Origin: Bacteroidales bacterium
GTDB lineage: Bacteria > Bacteroidota > Bacteroidia > Bacteroidales > VadinHA17
Direction of reading: 5' to 3'
NCBI GenBank assembly: GCA_003518245.1
Contig: DOZA01000272.1
Coordinates: forward strand, 13,055-18,197
DNA length: 5,143 nt
Shown here: positions 1 to 5,143 of the stretch, piece by piece
How the letters are laid out: the number at the start of each line of letters is the position of its first letter
Position numbering within the stretch: position 1 is the stretch's first letter
The notes under the pieces: model-generated
Database searches by the model: none
Told to the model about the DNA's origin: nothing
What the model saw: the letters and a program-made list of their open reading frames with translations, nothing else
Translations under genes and position numbers: made by a program

Positions 1-28
1 TTTTGTCTTTCGTCTTTTGCCTTTCGTC
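1..28. repeat. Tandem pyrimidine-rich repeat (two 14-bp units, or four heptamers)
   Basis: Bases 1-14 and 15-28 are the same 14-mer with one mismatch (T6 against C20). Each 14-mer is itself two heptamers of the form TTTYGYC, so the stretch can be read as four heptamers in a row. The array touches the left window edge, so its full length is unknown. It lies directly before the possible promoter of the MarC-family gene. Similar short heptamer arrays occur between genes in various bacteria; no function can be read from the sequence. Confidence 0.7.
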
Positions 29-31
29 GTA

Positions 32-39
32 TATCTTTG
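32..39 (+). promoter_or_regulatory. Possible Bacteroidota -7 element before the MarC-family gene
   Basis: TATCTTTG fits the Bacteroidota -7 consensus TAnnTTTG exactly and lies 19 nt before the ATG at 59. The -33 element is unclear: one TTTG (16-19) is too close and another (2-5) is rather far, and both belong to the tandem repeat, which makes chance TTTG matches likely. If real, the transcript would have a very short leader. Confidence 0.35.
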
Positions 40-58
40 TATCCAAATTTAAAACAGT

Positions 59-649
59 ATGGATTTTTTTCACAGTCTTTCCATTAAAGAAATAGTAGCT
101 GCTTTTATGGTCCTTTTTGCTATAATTGATATTCTGGGATCGGTACCTATTATACTTGATATCAAAACAAAATCAGGTGAGGTTGGGGCTGCAAAAGCAT
201 CAATAATAGCATTTATTATTTTCTTACTATTCTTCTTTGTGGGTGAACCTCTCCTGGGCCTGTTCGGGGTAGATATTCCTTCTTTTGCAATAGCCGGCTC
301 CCTTGTTATACTTCTGCTCGGGATTGAGATGGTACTGGGTATTGAATTGTTCAAACATGATTCCCCGGGAGGTGGAACAGTGGTACCTATTGCCTTTCCC
401 CTGATAGCAGGAGCCGGATCAATAACCACCCTTATTTCAATCAAAGCTGAATATGCCCCTGTAAATATACTTATTGCTCTTGTTCTGAATATGATATTTG
501 TATTCCTCGTACTGAGAATGACCTCGGTGGTGGAGAAATTACTTGGTCCGTCAGGAGTATATATCCTCAGGAAAATATTTGGCATAATACTGCTTGCTAT
601 AGCTGTTAAACTTTTTATAACGAACACAGGTATAATATTACCGGCATAA
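59..649 (+). CDS. MarC family integral membrane protein
   Basis: This 196-residue, strongly hydrophobic protein belongs to the MarC/UPF0056 family of inner-membrane proteins. The molecular function of the family is not established; the old link to multiple antibiotic resistance of E. coli MarC is not generally accepted. About six membrane segments can be seen, near residues 10-33, 47-64, 74-95, 108-128, 135-153 and 170-190. Family hallmarks are the FAIIDILGSVP stretch in the first segment (residues 20-30), the PIAFPLIAGAGSITT stretch (110-124), and a C-terminal segment beginning RKIFGIILLAIAV (171-183). Length is normal for the family. In the first motif the usual Asp-Pro is Asp-Ile (D24-I25). 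The ATG at 59 has no clear Shine-Dalgarno but an A-rich leader, as is usual in Bacteroidota, and the protein starts where family members do. The next gene follows after 8 nt, so the two are probably co-transcribed. Confidence 0.92.
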   Translation: MDFFHSLSIKEIVAAFMVLFAIIDILGSVPIILDIKTKSGEVGAAKASIIAFIIFLLFFFVGEPLLGLFGVDIPSFAIAGSLVILLLGIEMVLGIELFKHDSPGGGTVVPIAFPLIAGAGSITTLISIKAEYAPVNILIALVLNMIFVFLVLRMTSVVEKLLGPSGVYILRKIFGIILLAIAVKLFITNTGIILPA

Positions 650-657
650 TACCCTGA

Positions 658-1146
658 ATGAAAGAGAAAATCATAATATTTACTGATGGTGCCGCTAAAG
701 GTAATCCCGGACCCGGGGGATATGGTGTGGTACTGCAAACCGACAGGCATAAGAAAGAACTCTCTGAAGGGTTTAAGCTTACAACAAATAACAGGATGGA
801 ACTGCTGGCAGTAATTGTTGGACTTGAAGCATTGAAACAAAAAAACTCTGATGTGGTTATCTATACCGACTCAAAATATGTTGCTGATGCCGTTAATGAA
901 GGCTGGGTCTTTCAATGGGAAAGAAAAGCTTTCAAAAAAAAGAAGAATACTGATCTGTGGAGGCGATTTCTGAAAATATATCGCCAGCATAATGTTATAT
1001 TCAAGTGGGTGGAAGGACACAGTGGCATACAGGGCAATGAGCGCTGCGACAGGCTGGCGGTGGAGGCATCTGAACAGGATAAGCTGCTGGATGATAAGGG
1101 CTACCTGGAAGAACAAAGAGGAGGAAGCCTCTTCAATATTGAATAA
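658..1146 (+). CDS. rnhA: Ribonuclease HI
   Basis: This 162-residue cytoplasmic enzyme cleaves the RNA strand of RNA-DNA hybrids (R-loops, Okazaki primers) using two metal ions. All active-site residues known from E. coli RNase HI are in place: D10 in FTDGAAKGNPG, E48 in NNRMELLA, D71 in YTDSKYV, H121 in EGHSG and D131 in NERCDRLA. The lysine-rich stretch around residues 89-96, preceded by GWVFQW, corresponds to the basic protrusion (handle) that helps grip the hybrid in the bacterial type 1 enzyme. After the last core helix there is a C-terminal tail of about 25 residues that I cannot assign. The start is fixed by the first beta strand beginning at once (KEKIIIFTDG). The gene follows the MarC-family gene by 8 nt, so it is probably translated from the same transcript. 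A 12-bp palindrome (1132-1143) spans its stop codon, but no T-tract follows directly. Confidence 0.97.
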   Translation: MKEKIIIFTDGAAKGNPGPGGYGVVLQTDRHKKELSEGFKLTTNNRMELLAVIVGLEALKQKNSDVVIYTDSKYVADAVNEGWVFQWERKAFKKKKNTDLWRRFLKIYRQHNVIFKWVEGHSGIQGNERCDRLAVEASEQDKLLDDKGYLEEQRGGSLFNIE

Positions 1147-1177
1147 TTGACTTATTTATAGAAAAGATGCATATTTG
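1147..1177 (+). promoter_or_regulatory. Probable Bacteroidota-type promoter for the SiaC-like/ProX pair
   Basis: A TTGA at 1147-1150, right after the rnhA stop codon, is followed 19 nt later by CATATTTG at 1170-1177. The second differs from the Bacteroidota -7 consensus TAnnTTTG only at its first base. Spacing is in the accepted range for this phylum. Transcription would start about 10-15 nt before the ATG at 1198. A 10-bp perfect palindrome, GAAATATTTC (1186-1195), lies between this site and the start codon; it could be a binding site but is AT-rich and may be chance. Confidence 0.5.
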
Positions 1178-1197
1178 TAAATAAAGAAATATTTCAT

Positions 1198-1605
1198 ATG
1201 CAAAAAATATACATGCCTTCCACAGACATGAATCCGGAAATATTATTCTCACCTGATGAGAATATATTCAGGATAAAAGGTATCAGCAGGCCCGAAAATG
1301 TAAGGGAAATATATGAGCCGGCAGTTAAATGGCTGGCCGATTTCAGAAAAGAGCTCACTCCTGAGAACTCATCATTTAGTGAAGAAAGTCCCTTCACCCT
1401 GGAGATAAACCTGGAATATTTTAATTCATCCTCTGCTAAATTCCTGTATGATATAATAATGTTAACACGATCAATCAAGGAAAAAGAAATACCAACTGCT
1501 ATAATCTGGATGTATGACCCGGCCGATCCCGACTGCCGTGAAGCAGGTGAAGACCTGGCAATACTTGCCGAAATGGATTTCGTTTATATAAAGAAGCAGG
1601 AATAA
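1198..1605 (+). CDS. SiaC-like regulatory protein (DUF1987 family)
   Basis: This 135-residue soluble protein matches the DUF1987/SiaC family. In Pseudomonas aeruginosa, SiaC is phosphorylated by the kinase SiaB, dephosphorylated by the PP2C-type phosphatase SiaA, and in its unphosphorylated form activates the diguanylate cyclase SiaD. Visible family features are an N-terminal strand pair ending in IKGISRPEN (26-34), then YEPAVKWL (39-46), the central motif LEYFNSSSAKFLYDI (72-86), IIWMYD (102-107) and an acidic DPDCREAGEDLA (110-121). The phosphorylated residue of SiaC is the Thr of its NTSS-type motif; here that position appears to be Ser77, which could still be phosphorylated. Residues 54-64 are a Ser/Glu-rich loop. 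No kinase, phosphatase or cyclase gene lies in the window, so its partners are unknown. The next gene starts 4 nt after the stop, which implies an operon. Family call is fairly firm; any role in c-di-GMP signalling is inference. Confidence 0.85.
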   Translation: MQKIYMPSTDMNPEILFSPDENIFRIKGISRPENVREIYEPAVKWLADFRKELTPENSSFSEESPFTLEINLEYFNSSSAKFLYDIIMLTRSIKEKEIPTAIIWMYDPADPDCREAGEDLAILAEMDFVYIKKQE

Positions 1606-1609
1606 AACA

Positions 1610-2107
1610 ATGAGGGGACAAAAAGAACTATATACAATCCTCGACAACCTGGAAATAATATATCAATACCGTGAACATCCCCCGGTAAACACAATTGAAG
1701 AAGCAACAAAATACTGGAAAGATTATGATTCAGGCAGGTGCAAGAATATTTTTCTCCGAAACCATAAAGGTAATAGACATTACCTCGTAATACTGGAGCA
1801 CCTTAGAAAGCTTAACATGAAAGACCTTGAATCACGTCTGAAACAGGGTAAATTAACATTTGCTTCGGAAAAAAGGCTGAAAAAATACCTTGGACTATCC
1901 CCGGGATCGGTTTCTCCTTTTGGTTTGATAAACGATCATGATAAACATGTGCACCTTTTTATTGATAAGAAATTACTTGAATCTGATAATCTCTCCTTCC
2001 ATCCAAATAATAACACAGCGTCTCTCATAATATCCAAAAATGATTTCATACGATTTATTGAGCATCAGGGTAATACATACGAGTTCATTCAATTATATGA
2101 TGATTGA
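1610..2107 (+). CDS. Prolyl-tRNA editing deacylase, YbaK/ProX family (ProXp-ala type)
   Basis: This 165-residue stand-alone editing domain resembles the ProX/PrdX (ProXp-ala) branch of the YbaK/EbsC superfamily, which hydrolyses Ala wrongly attached to tRNA-Pro by prolyl-tRNA synthetase and so protects translation accuracy. Family features in order are YREHPPVNTIEEA (20-32), GRCKNIFLRN (42-51) with K45, the lysine conserved as essential in the superfamily, then HYLVIL (57-62), KLTFASEKRL (81-90), GLSPGSVSPFGL (95-106), a strand VHLFID (114-119), and FHPNNNTASLIIS (130-142), the typical late substrate-pocket segment. Length fits a free-standing ProXp-ala. The ATG at 1610 is preceded by AGGA (1598-1601) at a reasonable distance, overlapping the end of the SiaC-like gene. 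The 4-nt gap implies coupled expression with it. YbaK (Cys-tRNA-Pro) specificity is less likely given the full PrdX-like motifs, but substrate choice cannot be proved from sequence. Confidence 0.9.
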   Translation: MRGQKELYTILDNLEIIYQYREHPPVNTIEEATKYWKDYDSGRCKNIFLRNHKGNRHYLVILEHLRKLNMKDLESRLKQGKLTFASEKRLKKYLGLSPGSVSPFGLINDHDKHVHLFIDKKLLESDNLSFHPNNNTASLIISKNDFIRFIEHQGNTYEFIQLYDD

Positions 2108-2128
2108 TTTTACCCCCTCAGTCCTTTA

Positions 2129-2158
2129 AATTATCAGTCAGAGCATAATCTGATAATT
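2129..2158 (+). terminator. AT-rich inverted repeat after the ProX-family gene (weak terminator candidate)
   Basis: AATTATCAG (2129-2137) and CTGATAATT (2150-2158) are perfect 9-bp inverted arms around a 12-nt loop, 21 nt past the stop codon of the ProX-family gene. The stem is AT-rich and is followed by A/T-mixed sequence rather than a run of T, so it is at best a weak intrinsic terminator. It is the only obvious hairpin between that gene and the next. Confidence 0.3.
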
Positions 2159-2170
2159 AAATATAATCTC

Positions 2171-2200
2171 AATATTTATTTACTAAAACTCTCATATTAT
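2171..2200 (+). pseudogene. Possible scrap of a DUF5916 gene C-terminus
   Basis: Read in the same frame as the relic that follows, these ten codons give NIYLLKLSYY. The intact downstream protein ends with NVFLLKLSYR (residues 864-873) followed by four more residues, so seven of ten positions agree, including LLKLSY. Such an end is typical of the final beta strand in this family. The match is short and the DNA is AT-rich, so chance cannot be excluded. If real, a C-terminal end now lies directly before an N-terminal start, as expected after deletion between tandem copies. Confidence 0.3.
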
Positions 2201-2206
2201 CAACCA

Positions 2207-2377
2207 AAAAAAGTATATAAAGCCAGCCGCACCGAATCGGCTCCTGTAATAAATGGAGAACCCGATGATGAGACCTGGTAGCATGGACAGTGGGCAGGTG
2301 ATTTTACCCAGTTTGAACCCTATGAAGGTGAAAAAGCCACACAGTCAACTGAATAAAGTGCAGAATTTCAGATATTT
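2207..2377 (+). pseudogene. Relic 5' end of a DUF5916/CBM9-like gene (paralogue of the next gene)
   Basis: Codons at 2207-2353 align without gaps to residues 27-75 of the intact protein encoded at 2441-5074; I count 24 identities in 49 positions. Shared blocks include KK.Y.A.R.E.AP.I.G, DDE.W and QxEPYE. The frame is broken by TAG at 2279-2281, where CAG (Gln) would suit a single C-to-T change, and by TAA at 2354-2356. After the TAA the same frame gives SAEFQIF, which resembles PTEFKIC of the intact gene, as if a few codons had been inserted or duplicated. Beyond about 2377 the resemblance is lost, so almost all of the gene (about 800 codons) is gone. No start codon or signal peptide remains upstream. 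Some relic residues, such as APVING and DFTQFEPYEG, look closer to my recollection of family consensus than the intact copy does, which favours a separate old paralogue over a recent partial duplication. Confidence 0.82.
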
Positions 2378-2385
2378 CTCTTTGC

Positions 2386-2414
2386 TTGCAACATTAGAGG
2401 CAATTATACGTCTT
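2386..2414 (+). promoter_or_regulatory. Weak promoter candidate for the DUF5916 gene
   Basis: A TTG at 2386-2388 is followed 18 nt later by TACGTCTT at 2407-2414, a partial match to the Bacteroidota -7 consensus TAnnTTTG. It sits 26 nt before the ATG at 2441 and just past the recognisable end of the gene relic. The intact gene needs its own promoter, or read-through from upstream, because 333 nt separate it from the ProX-family gene. No better candidate was found. Confidence 0.25.
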
Positions 2415-2440
2415 TATTTTAAATAACACTAAAATTACTT

Positions 2441-5074
2441 ATGATGAAGAACCTGACTTTGGTCCTCATTTTTTTTGCAGGACTGTTAATCAATGCTACG
2501 AGCCAGGATTTAACCGAGAAAAAGTATTATGAAGCCATCCGGATCGAGAAAGCCCCGTCAATAGACGGAAATCTTGATGATGAGGCCTGGCTTAGTAACA
2601 ACTGGGAAGGGGGGCTTATACAGCATGAGCCTTATGAAAACCGGTCACCCTCACAACCAACTGAATTCAAGATATGTTTTGATGATATAAACCTTTATAT
2701 TGCCATTAAAGCTCATGATTCAGCACCTGACAGTATTACAAACAGGATGAGCCGAAGGGATAATGGTGATGGGGATATGATCTTTATCCTTCTGGACAGT
2801 TACCATGATCTTCGTACAGGCTTTGTATTCGGCGTCAGTTCGGCAGGTATACGGTTCGATATGATAATGGCAAATGACGGTCAGAATGAAGACTCCACCT
2901 GGGACCCAATCTGGCAGGCAAAAGCCAGGGTACATGATTGGGGATGGGCAGCAGAAATGAAGATTCCTTTTACCCAGTTAAGATTCCAGAAAAACACCAA
3001 TGAAGTTTGGGGAATGATAGTGGGCCGGCAGATATTCAGGCATGGGGAAATGAGCTTCTGGCCTGCCATACCGCGTGATGCACCGGGGATTATACATATG
3101 GCAGGAGAACTGGGAGGCCTGGAAGAAGTGGAGCCAAGGAAACAATTTGACATCATGCCTTATGGAGTTGCTGCATATAAGACCTATGAGGCTGAAGAAG
3201 GAAATCCATTCATGACCGGCCGTGATCCCAGATTCAAAGCAGGTCTGGATGCTAAAATAGGGGTTACCAATAATCTTACCCTTGACCTTACTCTTTTACC
3301 TGATTTCGGACAGGTCGAAGCAGACCCCTCAGAAGTGAACCTCACTGCCTTTGAAACATTCTTTGAAGAAAAAAGACCTTTCTTTATTGAAGGAAGCAGT
3401 ATCACCAGCTTTAATGTTGGCCTTGGAGATGGTGATGTAGGTAATGATAACCTGTTTTACTCCAGGCGTATAGGAAGAAGACCTCATGGTTATCCATCAC
3501 TGGGTGATAATGAATATGCAGATGTGCCAACATTTACTAACATTCTAGGGGCAGCCAAACTCACAGGAAAAACAAAGAATGGTGTATCAGTAGGTTTTAT
3601 CGAAAGCGTAACTGCTGAAGTTAAAGCTGATATCGACAGCGCAGGAGAACGATCATCTGAAATAATTGAACCTCTTACAAATTATTCACTTGCCAGGGTA
3701 CAGAAAGATTTTAATAAGGGTAATACTATTATAGGTGGTGCCGCAACAAGTACAATAAGGAGACTCGACGATACCGGATTGGATAATCTGCACAAAAATG
3801 CAACCACCGCCGGTCTGGATTTCACACAGTATTTTAAGGAAAGGAACTATATGTTCAGTACCAGTATCTATATGAGTAATGTGGAAGGGACCACAGAAGC
3901 CATAACACGAACACAGATGTCCTCGGCAAGGTACTACCAGCGTCCCGATGCCGATTATGTTGAGCTGGATGAGGACAGGACAAGCCTTTCCGGCTTAGGA
4001 GGTAAGATACAGGCCGGTAAAATAGGTGGTAAATGGAACTTCCTTTACATGGGTAATTTCAAAAGCCCGGGCCTGGAAATAAATGATATGGGATACCAGA
4101 GAGAGGTCGACCAGATGCTTAATGTACTGTGGACAGGATATAACTTTACTGAACCGTTCAGCATCTTCAGGAGCCTGAACCTTAATAACGATGCATATAT
4201 TGTAAATGATTACGGAGGCAATATCCAGAGTATTGGGTATGAATTTAATGTCAATGCGAGGTTTAAAAACTTCTGGGATGGGGGCTTCGGTGGAGGCTTT
4301 GGAATACTGAACAGATCAAACAATTTCCTTAGAGGAGGGCCTACCATGTACCTGCCGAATAACTGGCGGTACAATATTTATTTCTCTACCGATGACAGGA
4401 AGAAAGTATCATTTTTTGGGGGGTCATTCATGAACGGGAGAGTTGAAAATATGTCATTTGGTATTAACTATAGCCTTGGCATAACAATACGGCCACTTAA
4501 TACCCTCAGGATATCAATAAGCCCGGCTTATTCGGTCAGAACAGACGAATTTCAGTATATAAGCAGGCAGAGTATGAATGACGATGACAGGTATATATTC
4601 GGAAAAATCGACCAGAAAGTGCTCAGCACATCAATAAGGATAAACTATAATATTACACCTGACCTCACCATTCAATACTGGGGGCAGCCATTTATTGCTA
4701 CCGGTGCGTACAATAATTTTAAAATGATAACCGATCCTGTGGCTGATGATTTCTCAGACAGGTATCATGTATACACTGAGGATCAAATAACCAGGGAGGA
4801 TGGATACTATGGTATTGATGAAGATACTGATGGCACATATGATTATGGTATAGGTATCCCTGATTTCAGTGTTGACGAATGGAAATCAAACCTGGTGGTC
4901 AGATGGGAATTCCTGCCGGGCTCAACAGCCTACCTTGTATGGTCACAGGCAAGGGATTTCTACCAGCCAACAGGTAAATTCGAGGTCTGGGATAATATCC
5001 ATCACCTGTTCACCGAGAAGATAGCAAATAATGTATTCCTACTGAAGCTCTCATACCGTTTTGGCCTGAGATAG
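2441..5074 (+). CDS. DUF5916 protein with N-terminal CBM9-like domain, probable outer-membrane beta-barrel
   Basis: The 877-residue product begins with a signal peptide (charged MMKN, hydrophobic 5-17, likely cut near residues 19-23). A CBM9-like domain follows at roughly 30-220; it opens with the family's KAPSIDGNLDDEAW (37-50) and contains EPYE and the WGMIVGRQIFRHGE stretch. In other proteins this fold binds sugars or haem; no ligand can be inferred here. From about 230 to the end is the DUF5916 region, marked by DFGQVEADPSEVNLTAFE (288-305), EEKRPFFIEG (309-318), FYSRRIGR (339-346), an acidic DEDTDG loop (793-798) and RWEFLPGST (821-829). Many alternating aromatic/polar strands and an end in KLSYRFGLR suggest a beta-barrel inserted in the outer membrane. 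Function of the family is unknown; some annotation labels it a hydrolase without visible support. The first ATG at 2441 is taken; ATG at 2444 would serve equally. It appears complete, and transcription is probably separate from the upstream pair. Confidence 0.9.
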   Translation: MMKNLTLVLIFFAGLLINATSQDLTEKKYYEAIRIEKAPSIDGNLDDEAWLSNNWEGGLIQHEPYENRSPSQPTEFKICFDDINLYIAIKAHDSAPDSITNRMSRRDNGDGDMIFILLDSYHDLRTGFVFGVSSAGIRFDMIMANDGQNEDSTWDPIWQAKARVHDWGWAAEMKIPFTQLRFQKNTNEVWGMIVGRQIFRHGEMSFWPAIPRDAPGIIHMAGELGGLEEVEPRKQFDIMPYGVAAYKTYEAEEGNPFMTGRDPRFKAGLDAKIGVTNNLTLDLTLLPDFGQVEADPSEVNLTAFETFFEEKRPFFIEGSSITSFNVGLGDGDVGNDNLFYSRRIGRRPHGYPSLGDNEYADVPTFTNILGAAKLTGKTKNGVSVGFIESVTAEVKADIDSAGERSSEIIEPLTNYSLARVQKDFNKGNTIIGGAATSTIRRLDDTGLDNLHKNATTAGLDFTQYFKERNYMFSTSIYMSNVEGTTEAITRTQMSSARYYQRPDADYVELDEDRTSLSGLGGKIQAGKIGGKWNFLYMGNFKSPGLEINDMGYQREVDQMLNVLWTGYNFTEPFSIFRSLNLNNDAYIVNDYGGNIQSIGYEFNVNARFKNFWDGGFGGGFGILNRSNNFLRGGPTMYLPNNWRYNIYFSTDDRKKVSFFGGSFMNGRVENMSFGINYSLGITIRPLNTLRISISPAYSVRTDEFQYISRQSMNDDDRYIFGKIDQKVLSTSIRINYNITPDLTIQYWGQPFIATGAYNNFKMITDPVADDFSDRYHVYTEDQITREDGYYGIDEDTDGTYDYGIGIPDFSVDEWKSNLVVRWEFLPGSTAYLVWSQARDFYQPTGKFEVWDNIHHLFTEKIANNVFLLKLSYRFGLR

Positions 5075-5081
5075 AAAGAGA

Positions 5082-5101
5082 GGTGAGTTATAAGTTTCAC
5101 C
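5082..5101 (+). other. Small inverted repeat after the DUF5916 gene
   Basis: GGTGA (5082-5086) and TCACC (5097-5101) can pair, with a further G-T wobble pair inside, around a loop of 8-10 nt. It begins 7 nt past the stop codon and its right arm overlaps the first GC-rich repeat unit. It could contribute to transcript 3'-end formation together with the GC-rich repeat, but no T-tract follows inside the window, so it is not called a terminator. Confidence 0.3.
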
Positions 5102-5143
5102 ACCGCTGGCGCGGTTCTCCCACCTTCGCTGGCGCGGATCCCG
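5098..5143. repeat. GC-rich direct repeat, two 23-bp units
   Basis: Bases 5098-5120 and 5121-5143 are two adjacent 23-bp units sharing CACC, then two variable bases, then the 11-mer CGCTGGCGCGG (5104-5114 and 5127-5137), then a variable base and TC. I count 34 G or C in 46 bases, far above the surrounding AT-rich DNA. Each core can fold into a small hairpin; in the first unit ACCGC (5102-5106) pairs with GCGGT (5111-5115) around TGGC. The array starts 24 nt past the DUF5916 stop codon and is cut by the window end, so the copy number is open. It looks like an extragenic repeat family rather than coding sequence. Confidence 0.75.

Noticed and set aside
70..840. Long open frame of 256 codons on the - strand opposite the MarC-family gene and the start of rnhA
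   Set aside because: It is the antisense shadow of two well-supported genes. Its translation is rich in Ser, Ile and Thr with no domain I recognise, and it overlaps conserved motifs of both genes.
1132..1143. Palindrome TTCAATATTGAA over the rnhA stop codon as a terminator
   Set aside because: The stem is six A/T-rich base pairs without a loop, encodes the conserved reading frame end, and is not followed by a T-tract.
2279..2281. In-frame TAG as a recoded (pyrrolysine or read-through) codon
   Set aside because: A second in-frame stop follows at 2354, similarity disappears by about 2377, and there is no start codon upstream. Decay explains all of this more simply.
2720..3405. Three open frames of 71-91 codons on the - strand inside the DUF5916 gene
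   Set aside because: They lie wholly within a conserved coding region, have no recognisable motifs or promoter-like context, and overlap each other, as expected for shadow frames.
5098..5143. Start of a CRISPR array
   Set aside because: The two 23-bp units are directly adjacent with no spacer, differ from each other at several positions, and no cas gene is present.

Overview
The window looks like ordinary chromosomal DNA from a member of the Bacteroidota, probably Bacteroidales-like and possibly from an environmental genome. Three things suggest this: an AT-rich base composition, promoter-like sites of the Bacteroidota type (TAnnTTTG with an upstream TTG) rather than strong Shine-Dalgarno sites, and a gene set (DUF5916 outer-membrane protein, DUF1987/SiaC protein, ProXp-ala type deacylase) common in that phylum. 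All visible genes lie on the + strand.

Region by region: bases 1-28 are a short pyrimidine-rich tandem repeat, followed by a possible promoter. Bases 59-1146 hold a two-gene unit, a MarC-family membrane protein and a ribonuclease HI with all five expected active-site residues, separated by 8 nt. A plausible promoter at 1147-1177 precedes a second tight pair (1198-2107, 4-nt gap): a small SiaC-like (DUF1987) regulatory protein and a YbaK/ProX-family prolyl-tRNA editing deacylase.

Bases 2108-2440 contain no intact gene. They are not empty: about 50 codons match, without a gap, residues 27-75 of the protein encoded downstream, interrupted by in-frame TAG and TAA stops. This is the dead 5' end of a paralogue of the next gene. 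A shorter, weaker match to the extreme C-terminus of the same family lies just before it. The intact gene (2441-5074) encodes an 877-residue secreted protein with an N-terminal CBM9-like domain and a C-terminal DUF5916 region, probably an outer-membrane beta-barrel of unknown function. The last 46 bases are two GC-rich 23-bp repeat units, very unlike the surrounding DNA, that run to the window edge.

The genes do not form an obvious common pathway. RNase HI and the editing deacylase are housekeeping or quality-control enzymes, and the SiaC-like protein is here without a visible kinase, phosphatase or diguanylate cyclase partner. I see no defence system, mobile element, CRISPR array or RNA gene. 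The most informative non-genic signals are the paralogue relic and the GC-rich terminal repeat.
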